Shown in pieces: positions 43,621 through 55,505 of a stretch of DNA of 64,000 nt. Source of the DNA: Drosophila persimilis. Its lineage: Eukaryota; Arthropoda; Insecta; Diptera; Drosophilidae. The stretch covers positions 1,550,001-1,614,000 of the forward strand of contig NW_020825326.1 in NCBI RefSeq assembly GCF_003286085.1, written 5' to 3'. Each line of letters begins with the position of its first letter. The first letter of the stretch is position 1. The position numbers and the translations under genes are program-made. The notes under the pieces were generated by a model. It was not told the origin of the DNA. It made no database searches and saw only the letters and a program-made list of their open reading frames with translations.

Positions 43621-44657
43621 TCACTAACTCTTGGAGTACCGCCAGGAGGGACAGCCAAAATATGGGAACCGCACCGGCGCCTTCAATTTGAGGAAACGTT
43701 TACAGGGGGGTATCCCTGTCCACCCTCCGCCCAGAGGGGGACTATGGACAATATAAATAATGGCCATGTAATGATAGCAGGAACCCCACAAGAAAAATCA
43801 GTTTTCCTCCTATTAAGTGTAATTATATTTGGGTAGAACTGCAGGACAGCAGCCCCAACTGGAGTGGCTCCCAAACGGCTCTAAAAATACTTGCGTATAG
43901 ATTTGCCAATGGATTATGATACGTTTCGGGGGGGACGCTGGAACCTTTTGTTTTGAATTTTTAATCCTGTAATGTGGACCTCCTGGCCCCTGGCATCTGG
44001 CCATCATATTTCACACTCAATTGAAGGACCCCTTTGGAAATGCAGAACACTTTTAGGGCCATTATACGTATCCGTATTTATTTGTTTTGAACGCAAGCGA
44101 GGGAAGCCTTAACCGCAGGTCAAGTGTTATTGTAGAAGAAGAACTTCCGACTCTGCAGAGTTGCGGGTACCTACAGGACAGTAGATCTCAACGATCAGTG
44201 GCCGAACCAGTGTCCGTCCACTGCCTTATCAGATCGGATCTTATCGTCGATCTGAACAAAACCCATATCCTATACAATGTGCATACGTATCACCTATAGA
44301 TAACCTAGAAACACACCCTCGAAGCCGGGATTCTTTATGCGAAAAGTTGTTCTGCTTATCCTGATGGATACACCCCCCGCCTCGCCACGCCCCGCCTCAC
44401 CTCACCTCACATTGAAACCTAATGTTTCCTCCGGATTTGAAGAGCCACACGGAGGAGGAGTGTCTTGGAATAAACCTGCGTTTGAAATTTCTTTGCTGCT
44501 CCAGCTGCAGCGGGTTACTGATTCAAGCCTTGATTTCTAGCCCTAAGTGCCTCTAAGTAGAGTCCCAATCAGTATTAGAGGGCTCGCCAGACACGGGCTG
44601 AAAATCTGAAAATCAAATTGCGAAAAGAGGCCTACATAATTAATCTGATAATTCGAG

Positions 44658-44745
44658 AAAGTGTCTTGTTCTGGGATTACGCGGACCGTGTACCCCATGG
44701 GAACCGCACCGCTGGTAGGCGAAACAAATGCCATGGCACCGAGTG
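44658..44745 (+). repeat. Left copy of a direct repeat flanking the orphan ORF
   Basis: GTGTCTTGTTCTGGGATTAC ... GAACCGCACCGCTGGTAGGC ... matches 47533-47620 in the same orientation with scattered differences. Confidence 0.75.
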
Positions 44746-45078
44746 GTGCCCCTGAGGGAAGGGAGCGCTGTTAGAGCTCACGGTTTTGCAAGATACAAGA
44801 TACTGTTGTACCCAATAGGGCTGTCCCCAGAGGATTTGGTTGTAAATCAGACAGAACTGAAGCTTGTACATTTTTCAAACAAACTCCTGTACAGCGATTG
44901 CAGTCGGGACGACCAGGGATTAGGTGGCAAGGGCCCCTGTTAAAGATCTGCAGCGGCCGGTGGCTGTGATCTCCTAGATCCCACGCATAGGTCCGAAAAG
45001 GTCAGAGATGTAGCTTCTGGGGACCTATGTACTCGGGACTTAAGGAGGGAATTTAACCAACAATTGCTTCTCCACAGA

Positions 45079-46485
45079 ATGTCTGAGTCGCAACGCAAAG
45101 TGCGCCGCGCCGAGGAGGCCCAAGAGCCTCAGGCCCTCGACGCCGGAGACGAGGATGTCCGCATGCGGACCCATGCCGGGCATGGGGACGACATGCCGAA
45201 CCCCGCAGACCGCGGCAGAGCCGTAGGTCATAACGCCGGACATCCGAGACTCCCCATTCCGGGGCTGGCGGACCCGCTTCCAAGTGCGGAACATCTCTGG
45301 GCCGCCCTGGCCATTCCCGAGCCGGACGAGGCCCTGGGCGACCGTCTGCCCCCAACACCAGCAGAAAAAGAAGCCAGCAACGAAAACAAGCCGGCACGCA
45401 AGGCGCCGCGCTTCCCGATGTTGCTGCCTTGGGACGAGCAGAGCTGGTCGACGGGTTCGAATCCGGACAACGAGGCGGAGGAACTGACGCCACCCCGACC
45501 CCCAACACCGATGCCGTGGGAGGATGAGAGCGTGTCGACCGACCCCAATCTGGAGCACAACTGGGCCTTCGTCGAGGACCTGGCGGATCTCGAGGAGCTC
45601 GAGGAGCCTGCCGAGCCCACAGGTTCCTTGGCTCTGACGCCGGAGTCCCAGCCTCCGACCCCACCGGCCGCTGCAAGATCCCACGACGATCGCATCCTAC
45701 AGGACATCGACACACCGAGCGTCACTCCCTGTCCGTCGCCAGAGCCGGAGAGTCCCCTGGACGCCACGGCTTGGGACGAGAGCGAGACGAGCAGTGGAGG
45801 AGTCTCAAGCCATGAGCGTGCCCTGCACATCGCCACCAAGTCCGTGGTGGCCAAGGCCAGGGCCAGGACCAATGCCAAGGCTAAGGCCAGAAGCGGAACC
45901 GGAACCAGCACCAACACCGGCACCGGAACAGGAAGCTATCCAGACCAAGGCGAGCGGCCGAGCACATCTGCCGCTGTGCGGCAGTGGCTGCGATATCAGA
46001 GCGAGACAAGCAGCGCAGCCTCAACCCCGGAGCGCGCGTTGGCCATCGCCATCGCCATCCCGACAGCATACCCTGCCCTCGACGAGGGCCCGAGCACCTC
46101 CGCAGCGGCCCGAGCGTGGCTACAGCAGCAGCGCGGTGCCGGCACACGTTCCAACCCGCACGTCACCTACCACATCCGCAGCCTCTCGCCGAACCAGGAG
46201 GACTCCATGAAGCCTTTGATCGTCATAGTGGACCCTGAGGAGACAGGCACCCTGTCGCGTCCACAAGCATCGCCCCTGGAGGGGTGGGTGGAGGCGCCTG
46301 CCCACTGGAGGGTCCGGATCGACAACCGCCACCTGCCGCAGGGACTAATCGAGCACGTGGAAGGGCAGGAGCGAGAGGGCCGCAACTTGCACCGCAGCTT
46401 CCTGTACAGCGCGTCAGGCATCCTCTTCCGGGTGCGCTTCAACAAGCGAAACGAGGTGACCATTTCTCTACGTTCCCCGAAATAG
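45079..46485 (+). CDS. Unrecognised Pro/Glu/Ala-rich protein, 468 residues
   Basis: Not recognised. An intronless frame runs from ATG 45079 to TAG 46485. A strong acceptor-like sequence (cttctccacag|A) ends one base before the ATG, so a 5' UTR intron is likely. The protein has an acidic, Pro-rich N-terminal two thirds. Two near-repeats follow: S-E-T-S-S ... ERAL(H/A)IA at about residues 235-250 and 315-330, and PSTSAA(V/A)R(Q/A)WL twice. The C-terminus (about 385-468) looks folded: HWRVRIDNRHLPQGLIEHVE and SASGILFRVRFNKRNEVTIS. No signal peptide or membrane segment. GC content is far above the flanking repeats. It is bracketed by direct repeats and DINE-1 copies. It could be a lineage-specific gene, a captured gene fragment, or a transposon-encoded protein. 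Confidence 0.6.
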   Translation: MSESQRKVRRAEEAQEPQALDAGDEDVRMRTHAGHGDDMPNPADRGRAVGHNAGHPRLPIPGLADPLPSAEHLWAALAIPEPDEALGDRLPPTPAEKEASNENKPARKAPRFPMLLPWDEQSWSTGSNPDNEAEELTPPRPPTPMPWEDESVSTDPNLEHNWAFVEDLADLEELEEPAEPTGSLALTPESQPPTPPAAARSHDDRILQDIDTPSVTPCPSPEPESPLDATAWDESETSSGGVSSHERALHIATKSVVAKARARTNAKAKARSGTGTSTNTGTGTGSYPDQGERPSTSAAVRQWLRYQSETSSAASTPERALAIAIAIPTAYPALDEGPSTSAAARAWLQQQRGAGTRSNPHVTYHIRSLSPNQEDSMKPLIVIVDPEETGTLSRPQASPLEGWVEAPAHWRVRIDNRHLPQGLIEHVEGQEREGRNLHRSFLYSASGILFRVRFNKRNEVTISLRSPK

Positions 46486-47530
46486 GGAGATGATGTGAGA
46501 ATAAGAACCTCACCTCACAGGTTCTCCACCAGGAGGGCATGCAACATGCATTTTCGGCCACCCCTGCGGCGGCAGCAGAGGGACACAACAATCCAAAACC
46601 AAAACCAAAACCAATGGTCGAACGAAGCTGATCGCTGAACCATCGCCGCAGCGAAAGAAGAGGTCATCCATCGGGCTTCAGAGGTTGTAAGTGGAATAGT
46701 GGCAGTGGACTGGAAGTGGAATAATAGCGGGGACTGGAAGCGGACTGGAAGTGGACTGGCTGAATCGAAATATGAAATATATGAAACGCACAGAATATGC
46801 CCAAAGGAGTTTGTCATAGGCAGGAGAACCTTCTGGACAAGGACAATCTTACCCCGCATCCTTGGGAGCAAACACTCGCGTGTGGATGAGGATTGTCAGG
46901 TGAGCAGGCCAAGGGCCAGGAGACACGCACTAGCACACATTAGTCCTATCTTGTTCGTGGGGACCCCTCCCTCGGTAACGACATAACTCTCGAAATGCCG
47001 CAGCCCCCTAGCATATTTTCGACTACGCCCCCTAGTTCGACACACATATGTAGACATCAGACACGGACATCAGACAGCGCACAGCAGGAGACTATGCATA
47101 TTCAGACCCCCAACCTCTTCTGGTTTTGCGCTCAGTTCTCAAATCCAATCCTAGGGCAGGCATGAACATGGAGGATCTCGCTCCCTTGGCCCGTTGCCAC
47201 TTTCCATATAAGATCTCTGTACATGGTCTCCTGTACTCCCACAGCATACCCTCTGCATTCAGGCATCCTTTACGTCTGACATGACAGAGATATTATGACA
47301 GAATATATGCGTAAATGTATGTCTGCATGGAGATCCACGGCTCTCCCCATGGACCGAAACTGGTCCCAGAGTGTGTCGAGAGTACATCGTGCCAATAATC
47401 TATTCACCTCAGCGTGGGACCATCTTTTGAAGAAATTACAAATTCCGGGCCTCTCGTATTTCAGTTTCAGATACGATTCGTTGGTCCCCAATACAATGCG
47501 AGCTTTAATGCTGGCGAGGACATGACATAG
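46486..47530. other. Intergenic, repeat-like, no gene
   Basis: Contains (CCAAAA)n near 46592-46615 and short GGACTGGAAGTGG repeats at about 46700-46760. No recognised coding sequence. Confidence 0.5.
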
Positions 47531-47532
47531 GC

Positions 47533-47620
47533 GTGTCTTGTCTGGGATTACGCGTTCAGTGTCCCCCATAGGAGCCGCACCGCTGGCAGGCGAAACACAT
47601 TCAATGCCAAGCTGCCGTTG
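47533..47620 (+). repeat. Right copy of the direct repeat flanking the orphan ORF
   Basis: GTGTCTTGTCTGGGATTACG ... AGCCGCACCGCTGGCAGGCG ... the counterpart of 44658-44745. Confidence 0.75.
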
Positions 47621-47749
47621 AAGAGAGGGACAGGGAATACAATCGGGAGTTTTGGGAGTTTCTTATGCATTTCATACATAATAATACGTCTCTTTGGGAT
47701 GTTTTCAATTTATTACCCCAGTCTTGTATTGTGTATTTAGCCATTTTAT

Positions 47750-48180
47750 TTATGCCAAAGTATGCCCCTCCGCCAAAAGGCGGACACTGCACGAGGAAGA
47801 GGAAGAGTGGGCGAGAGAGAGAATGAGTGGTGCGTGGCGGGGGTCTGTAGGGGTCTGCAGGGGTCCACTGCAATGTCATTTGTTCCTTCTGGCTAGAATA
47901 TTCATTTGATCTGATCCAGGTTCAGAAATCTGGTAGATATTGTCAGATATATTGTCCAGAGATTCTAATTCTTTGTCGAGGCCGGAGGGGGCGTGGCAGG
48001 GTTAGACTTGTAACCGTTGAATATCACAGGAGACTGGATATAAAGTCTCTGAGATCTAGGCGCTCATCGGGACGGTCAGACAGACATGGCTATGTATATC
48101 GAGTCGTCTATTGATGCTGATCAAGAATATATATGCTTTACAGGGTCGGTAACGCTTCTTTCTGGGTGTTACACATTAAT
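47750..48180 (+). mobile_element. DINE-1-like element copy
   Basis: Includes CCGCCAAAAGGCGGACACTG, TTTGTTCCTTCTGGCTAGAA, GTCGAGGCCGGAGGGGGCGT, AGTCTCTGAGATCTAGGCGC, GACAGACATGGCTATGTATA, GCTGATCAAGAATATATATG and TTCTGGGTGTTACACA. This is the standard DINE-1/INE-1 core order. Confidence 0.8.
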
Positions 48181-49426
48181 TACATTTATTTTAGATGTTA
48201 TTTTGTATTTTTCATTATTTTCTATAGTTTATTTTTTAAATTAAAATGTTTCAATAAAAACCGAAATATGACGTTTGAATGATGTGAAAAGCAGGCCCAG
48301 AAATCTTGTAATCCTTTCTTGGACCATATGGAGCTACATATGTTCGTAATATTTGCCGTTCCTTGCTGTTTGTTAACAAAAATAAACCTATGATTGGCAA
48401 GTGTGATACAGATTTTGACAAGCGTTACCATAAATTCTTTAAAACCAAAAGCGAAAGAAGAAACTAAAAAAAAGTTACATATGTAAAATCAGAAGATACA
48501 TTTTCGATTAAAAAATGGAAAATTAAAGTGACTCGGTGAACTTTTCCAGCGGGGAGGCGACTTTGTCGAGGAGACACACACGAACACGCACAGGCGCATA
48601 CACACACCACACACACATACTCGTACGCAGCTGGTGCTTCGGGTGCTTCGGGTGCTTAGCGTGGCTTCGGTTGATCGCTGTCGTCAGTTGAGCCCGAGCT
48701 TACTTACTCTCTGGGGAACGACGGCACCGACTGGTCGTACTTCGCAAGTTGTTAGTGTTGAGGTGAGGCATTTCCAGAAATCGCTCACTTAACAGACTGT
48801 CACCTACTTTGACACAGTCGCGGTCCAGCGCGCGCGACACAGAAAGAGAGAGTGGCACCTTCTTTTTTACTAGTGAATGCGCTTGGCCTGGGTCTTGGCC
48901 GCATCTTAAAAGGGGTTACTGCGGCTTACTGAGAGCCCGCTCTCCCGAAGCGTCAATGGCACTGGCACTGGCACTGTCAGCGTCAGCGTCAGCGTCTTGG
49001 CCGACGCGGCAAACTTGTATTCTATTCGTTCTCACTATCGACGACACAGCAGAGCAGTGGACACAAGCAGCGAGCAGCGAGCAGCGAACGGCGAACGGCG
49101 AAAAGCGAAGAGCACAGCGGGAACGGAAGGCAACGGTAGCACCGAACGGGGTTCAATAGTGAAAACTGATTCGACAAAGTAGAGTTGAAATATTCGTAGT
49201 TTGGTGCAGGCAGAGGTGTTGAGCAGGTGCGCTGCTTGCTGATAAGATAACCAATTGGTGTCCATAAAGCAAAGCACTGCTTGAGCATTGAATTATTATT
49301 TTGGTTTTCCTTTTCACTTTCACTATCACTATCATATTCGATTTCAATTTCCATTTCATTTGCCCTGCAGACGCAGACCCAGACGCAGCGAACTCAAGAA
49401 CCCAAGAACCAAAGAACTCGAGAACC
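48181..49426 (+). other. Upstream region and 5' UTR of the GLTP gene
   Basis: AT-rich to about 48540, then GC-richer. A donor-like GTTGAG|GTGAGG at about 48762 and an acceptor ccctgcag|ACGCAG at about 49370 could bound a 5' UTR intron. CAGCGTCAGCGTCAGCGTC and GCGAGCAGCGAGCAGCG repeats lie within. No coding seen. Confidence 0.45.
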
Positions 49427-50264
49427 ATGAGCGCATCAGCAGCACGCATACAATTCAAGGCGCTGAAGGGATTTCCGGGCAATGCCGCCGATAAGATCGA
49501 AACTCGAGCGTTCCTCGACGCCGCCCTAGAGATAGTGACAGTTATAGGTGATAGTACCAGACGCACCCCACTTGATCACACAGACACAGACACAGTATCT
49601 AACCAGTTTTGTACGACGATAATTTTTCGTTTATTTCTTTTTGGCAGAAACCTTTGGCAAGCTATTTACGCCCGTGATTAACGACATGAATGGAAATATA
49701 GATGTAAGAGAAACAAACCCAAGACCCGATTCCAACGTAGGTACTTCAACCCACTTTGTGTATCTTTCGTCAGAAATTAAGCAGAGTCTACGGCGAGAAT
49801 GTGCTCAAGCACCATTATCTGGAGGATATGATCGTCCTGAATATAAAGGGGGAGAACGTGGCCCCCAATGCCCTGCTCTGGCTGAAGCGGGGCCTCCAGC
49901 TGATTTGCATCTTCTTCGAGAACATCTACAACGATGACCAGAAGCAGGAGGCGCTCAAGCATCATCTGCAGAATGCCTACGAGCGCACCCTGAAGCAGTA
50001 CCACGGCTTTATCGTGCAGAGTACCATTAAGGTAAGGAGGAGTGAGGCTATTTTCCGCCTTTTTCCATCTTAAATTACACTGCTAATGCTCTCTTCCAGA
50101 TCATTTACGCATGGGTACCCACACGCAAGCAGCTGCTCGGTCAGGGCGAGGATCAGGAGGAGAACCTCGCTGTCATGTCCGACTACTTGCCCACCATGCG
50201 GGCCCAGTTGAACAAGATAGATGCACTGCTCAAGGCTCACAACCTAGATGAAGTTCCCCACTAG
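49427..50264 (+). CDS. Glycolipid transfer protein (GLTP)
   Basis: Cytosolic carrier that moves glycosphingolipids between membranes. Four exons: 49427-49547, 49648-49703, 49774-50031 and 50100-50264; every junction is GT-AG and in phase, giving 199 residues (human GLTP 209). Lipid-headgroup residues of the family are present: D53, N57 and K60 in NDMNGNIDKL, W95 in NALLWLKRGL and H136 in YHGFIVQ. The all-helical GLTP fold accounts for the whole protein; there is no PH domain, so it is not FAPP2-like. A polyadenylation signal AATAAA lies at about 50432, inside the last codons of the convergent minus-strand gene, so the two mRNAs overlap at their 3' ends. Confidence 0.92.
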
Positions 50265-50448
50265 CTGGTGCCTTGGGATGCTCATTCCCGTTTGGATAGA
50301 TGGATGATTTTTGCTTGCCCCTTAGACGCGCACTTACTCTGCACAGTTGCATCTAGCTTGTAGCTAAAAGTAGCCTATTTTTATTTTATTTTATTTTATG
50401 CTGTTAGAGAGGGTTGTTGTCGCTAACAACACAATAAACCTCAGAGCT

Positions 50449-51011
50449 TTAGTCCATGCGAGGCGTCCTCTGATTCTCATTCTGAGGGGCAGGGCTCTGA
50501 TGCGTGCTAACATCCGCCAGTTGCCGATTTGGCTCATCCAGCTCTTTGCTTATGTTGTGTACCAGGATCGCAATCACCTCCAGGCCGATCAGAGCCAGCA
50601 CCGCATACGAGATGCTGTGAGGCCAGAGGCGGGCGTCATCTCCCAACGATAGGCGGAGGTAGACCATGGACGGGAACAGGACACACGGCGTCACTGTTAA
50701 GAGCAGCCACATCGAGGCGTTCTCTGGGCGTAGATTCACCGCAAAGGTGGCATTCAGACGCACTATCTCCGAGCCCACGGCCAGCACATATGCCAGTAAC
50801 AGGACCAAGGTATCGAAGCTCCATGGCTGGTCCATCTGGAAGGGAACTTCGTTTATTTCGATGCAGATCATTGGGGAGGATCCACCCCAGAACTTACGTG
50901 TACGACTATGTAGAGCAGATAGTTCACGGCCCAAAATGCGGACACGTAGACATTCGCCTCCAGCAGCATCTGGAGCAGCAGACAGGACCGCAGCTCAGTC
51001 GCTTGGAACAT
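50449..51011 (-). CDS. Four-pass membrane protein, Tmemb_17 family (TMEM17/80/216-like)
   Basis: Two exons: 51011-50898 (38 codons, MFQATELRSC...) and 50835-50449, with a 62-base intron (CACGTAAGT ... cttccag|ATGG); 166 residues. Four hydrophobic segments: SAFWAVNYLLYIVV, TLVLLLAYVLAVGSEIVRL, MWLLLTVTPCVLFPSMVYL and AVLALIGLEVIAILV. The topology and the SEIVRL ... FPS pattern resemble TMEM216/TMEM17/TMEM80, proteins of the ciliary transition zone. Family membership is inferred from pattern only. The tail is Gln/Pro-rich. The second exon itself begins with ATG, so a shorter start is possible. Its end overlaps the GLTP 3' UTR. Confidence 0.72.
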
Positions 51012-51943
51012 TTTTCGACTCTTGGACAAACCGCAAACTGTTGGATCTTCTCTCTTCAGAGACTCAGATATACTCTTTGGGGTCGGGACTTGTCAGCTGT
51101 CAGATGCCTTGAGCTCCGTTCTTCGACTGTGGCACCCCTGACAGGTTTTGCCTCTTTATAAAGCTACTTCGTCCGGATACCGAGTAGCACGTTATTCCCT
51201 GCATTTTGCATTTGTTGTCATTTTCCAGAGTTGCCAGGGATACCAGGGCTCTGGGCAAAAGCCGCCTGCTGCAGCACTCTGCTGAGTCATCGATAAAAGT
51301 ATGGCTTAAGGCCGGATAGAAACTCCTTCCTTCACTATCGGAAGTAAGCTGCGTCCCAAGGTTTGAAAGCGCAGCCAACTGTCGAGCCCAGCCCCAAAGG
51401 ACAGTAGATACCAAAGCGTCACGACTCTAGGGTCAAAAGTCCCACAAAGCTTACTGGCGCCCGTTACTTTGACATCGAACACATTCTCAACACCTGCCAA
51501 TCGGTATCAGCATCCGCAAACAGATCACGTAAGCCCCCAATGCAACTAATCTCAAGCCGCTCGAGTAAAATCTGAAATCTCTAATCGAATTTGTACACAA
51601 TTCCCAGCTCATAAGATTCACAAGATATTGCTCAACAGACCCATGCTAGATTATAGTTATATCCTGTAAGCCACCATCCATTATACATATAGTAAATAAA
51701 TATTGTGTTCCTAGCCAACCGTTTCGCATCGCATCTTTAACCGATCAATGCACAGGCTTCCCTCGAATCCCATAATGATTCCCAATCAACCCTTGTAATC
51801 AGTTTTTAAGTTCTTTAAAAGTTACAACAATTGGTTTGAGTTCAAAGTGAATGGGATTCCTTGAGATTCGATTCTCCTGGCCCGACCTGGCCATCAGATA
51901 TCCTGCGATGAAGGCCAATCCTTCCGTCTGTAAGAGGATTCCA
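51012..51943. other. Intergenic, no gene seen
   Basis: Mixed composition between the Tmemb_17-like gene and the Grip128 3' end. Neither strand shows a convincing coding sequence. Confidence 0.5.
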
Positions 51944-54900
51944 TCAGTAGGGTACACTTGTGTTGATGGCCGACTCCAACGCTGTAACTGAAAGATGGAG
52001 TGGAGAGAAACAAAACAAAACCTTAGAACCATTCAACCGTCGCTCGCTCATTCAGTCACTCACGGAAATGATGATCATGCTTGTAGACCAAATTATTGAG
52101 AATCTCGGCCAGCGTTTGATGGCAACGTATGTATGTCATCTCAATTTCCACTACCTGGTTGAGAGCCAAGTACTGCAGGCACTTGGGGTTGTCTTCGTCA
52201 TCATCGGAGGACACATCCAGGGCGAGTGGATGGGAGTCGACCAGGTAGCTGGAGCAACTGGTCCATTCCAAGTCCAGAACAAACACCACATGGAAGAGCT
52301 GCTCGAGGGCAATGCGAAAGGCAGCCGTTTCCTCGGTGAGCAGGCAGTGACTGGACAGCAGCAGCATATACTGCTCGTGCAGAGAGCTCAGCTCCCGGAT
52401 GTTGTGGCACTTGGCAATCTGTGGCTCGAACTGGTGGCTCACGACCTGCATAATGTGGGTGTGCAGACTGTTGATCAGATACATGAGCCAGAACCGCAGG
52501 ATCTCCAGTCGGCGAACGGTGAGGCCTAGCATGTCCAGCGGCTTATACATGTCCCTGTGCGGACGCCTAATGAAGACCATATTCTCCAGCTTCCAGGCGG
52601 CCCACTTGACTTTGAGCATCAGGCGCCAGACCGCATTGTACGTCTGCAAGTTTGACGGCGTCACGATCCTCTGCACGTGCTCAAAAAAATCGAACACCAG
52701 CTCAATGGCCTCCACAGCCTCGTACACCTTGGTGGAGGTGGAGCGCACCTGGGAGACGATCCTGACCGAAGCGCGTCCAGCCATTTGCGCATATTGGGGC
52801 ATTAGAAGCTCGTACAGCTCCATGTTCAGCACCGAGACCTGAGCCCAGCTCAGACCCGCCTCGATATCGCGAAAGAGCCTCGTGTAGTATGGACGCAGCA
52901 GATGGTCGGCCTCCAGCAGCAAAACGTGACGCAGGAAGCGCGCGCTCTCGCCAAGCTGCAGGTCAACGGTCATGGCTTTGATCGCAAACATATTGGCCAG
53001 CGACTGGCGGCGCAGCAGTATCTCCCTGAGGGCCTCTGACATCACGTCCTTCACCTGCAGTCGCGTGGCGCTCTCCAGTCGTTCCAGCACTTGCACTGCC
53101 TGAACCGGCGGCTGCCGTCGCTGCTGATCCTGCGGTTTATCTCGTTCCTGCTGCTTCTTCGTGATCGGCTGGGTGAGCAGTGCTAGCAGGTCCGGGTTCC
53201 TTATCGTCCCAACGCTGTTCAGAACCTTTTGTTCAAAGGCTTTCTGCTCTGACTGCTCTTTCCCTGTGTGACTATTCGCCATCTGTGTGTCTCCATCCGA
53301 CTGCTGCGTTGGACGTCCGTAGACGCGCAGCTGGACGAAGAGTTGGGCATGCAGCTCTTCGTAGAGGGAGCGGGAATTGTTCTCGTTGGTGGTGGCCAGC
53401 ATGTCGCCAAGGAGATTTACGCTTGCCAGCAGGTCTTGGGTCTCAATGGACGTGAGAGAATGCTCGAGGAGCAGCCTATAGAAGGGACAGCTATGCAGTT
53501 TCTTGAACAATTGGTGGTTCTCTTCGCTCTCTTCTTCCTCTAACCGGCGCTGGCGGATGTGGACTCTCGCTTCCCACTCACCGGTCGCATCCTCACCTTC
53601 AGGTACCCTGCAGAAAAAATATATATATACAGAAAATAATCTCAAGAGGACTATTGCCCCACCATCGCTCCACAATGAATTGAGCCTGCCGGTCCTCCAG
53701 TTTGGCCCGACGCCACAAGCCATCGAAGATGTTGCAGTATGTATTTAGCGAGACCAGCAGCAGGGCGATGGCCAGCTTCTGGTGCGGCACATGCAGCTGC
53801 GTTTGTTGGTACAGCTGCGACAGGAGATAGGCGCACATCAGATGCGGAGGTCCCGACGGCAGGACGGCTTTGCTGGACACGAAACGGAGCAGCTGGAGCA
53901 TACGAAAGTGCTTGTTCATGTGTCGGATGAAGTGAATGAGCGAGACGGGCTCCTCGCTGAGCATGCGTTCCTCGTAGGCAAGCAGCGCCTTCTTGATTGG
54001 GCGCACCAGATCGCGCAGGCCATTGGCAAAGCACTCTAGAGTACCGATAATGTTCTCCCCGTTCTGGCGCAGCGTCAGCTTGTCTACTGTCTGACGCAGC
54101 TGCATCATGTCCTCCAGGGCAGGGACCAACTCCGCTTCCAACGTACCTTTCAGGCCCTCCTACATGCACAGAGAAAGAGAGCGGTGATTGAGGAAGAGGG
54201 ACGGCAGGAGATGCCCTTACCGCTGTTACACTGCAGATGCTCACATTCTGGCGCACATGGATGCGTCGCTCCTCATCCACCACAAAGAAGCAACAGCTGA
54301 CGGGACTAACAAACATGAACAGGATCTCGCGGATCAGACAGCGCTCCGTGGTGGTGTTGGGCAGCGGATAGTGGACGAGACCCAAGGAGTACTTGTTGAG
54401 GAACTGCGGGTAGCTGATGGCAAAGTTGGACAGAGGATCGCTGTCAGGGGGCTTGGTATGGATCTGGATGTCGTGGCGCCACCAATGAGAGTGGATCAGC
54501 TGCGGAAGCACGTTCTCGTCGCGCACGCTCTGGGTGTGCTGTGTGAAAAGCTGGGGCGGCTGAAGTGGCGGCAGCGGGACAAAGTTTCTGCTCCTGATCT
54601 CAATTGGGGATACCAGAGCGAGATTGATGGGTGCGTTTATTTGGAAGGATCTGCCGGATTTGCCGGATCTCGCCAGTTCTGGCACGTATGTTTTTTCAAC
54701 ACAGGGATTGACATTATTCATGGCATTCTTATAGACATTGGCCATGTCCTTTGGCTTCAGCGTGGTCTTCAAATCCTCTGGGCAAACGGAGCCACTAATC
54801 TCATGCGCATCGCTTTCCTCGGACTGTTCCTGAACGGGAAAAACTACTTCAAGTGGATTTATCATTGGACACTGTAGCTGGGTCTTACCTCCTGAGTGTC

Positions 54901-55505
54901 CGAGCTATCCCCAGGCGTTGGCCCCTCCAGGAAATCCTCGCTGAGCAGGCTCACCCAATCGGTGTCCGCCTCGACTATGTTGGGCACGACGGCCTGGTAG
55001 GTTGAGGCCTCAACGGCGGCAAGTGCCGAGAGGCGGCACTGGTCCATCTGTTGGCGGTTCCTTCGCACATTTTGTATGGGCGCGTTGGTCATGCTGAGCA
55101 GAAAGTCAAGCAAAGACCACTGCACGTCCGTCTGGTCGTGATCCTGCCAGGCGGGATCCTCGACTAGTTTTGTGCTCAGCTCCTTGATAGCCTGCCCAAA
55201 GGGGGCCATGTTTTCCTGCTGGAAACGGTCCACCAACGCGTTGAGCGTCTGCGTTACTTCATGACTTTTCGTGCTTAAGAAGTTAGGGTGGCGTATATGT
55301 TTCCTGGCAATCTGCTCCAGATGCCGCTGCTGCTTTGGAGTGATCTGACCACGGAAAAGATGCTATTGTTATTTGTAGATGACAGGCGACGATGCTTCAG
55401 ACTTACATTGGGGCCTGCCACACTCTTGATTAGTTTCTGCAGATGATCGGTAATGAGTGCATTACGCGCATCTGTCGACATATGTGCAGTGGCCTTGTCG
55501 CTCAT
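51944..55505 (-). CDS. Grip128: Gamma-tubulin ring complex subunit, GCP5/Grip128
   Basis: A subunit of the gamma-tubulin ring complex, which nucleates microtubules at centrosomes and along spindle microtubules. Six exons on the minus strand: 55505-55407, 55344-54889, 54829-54221, 54159-53663, 53607-52064 and 51987-51944. All phases agree; total 1082 residues, near the ~1090 of D. melanogaster Grip128. The middle part carries the GRIP1-like region (LIREILFMFVSP; VDKLTLRQNGENIIGTL; FIVERWVPEGED across a 55-base intron). The last large exon carries GRIP2 (MTVDLQLGESARFLRHVLLL, WRLMLKVKWAAWKLE, SLHEQYMLLLSSHCLL). Assignment to GCP5 rather than GCP6 rests on length, the chromosome expected and overall resemblance. 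It is divergent from Alg14, sharing a 540-bp promoter region. Confidence 0.88.

Noticed and set aside
45040-45923. Minus-strand ORFs of 214-231 codons opposite the orphan gene
   Set aside because: GC-rich shadow frames. The plus frame is longer, has a proper ATG after an acceptor, and has a more protein-like C-terminus. The choice is not certain.
52399-52842. Plus-strand ORFs within the Grip128 locus
   Set aside because: They are antisense to the large Grip128 exon and show no independent signals.
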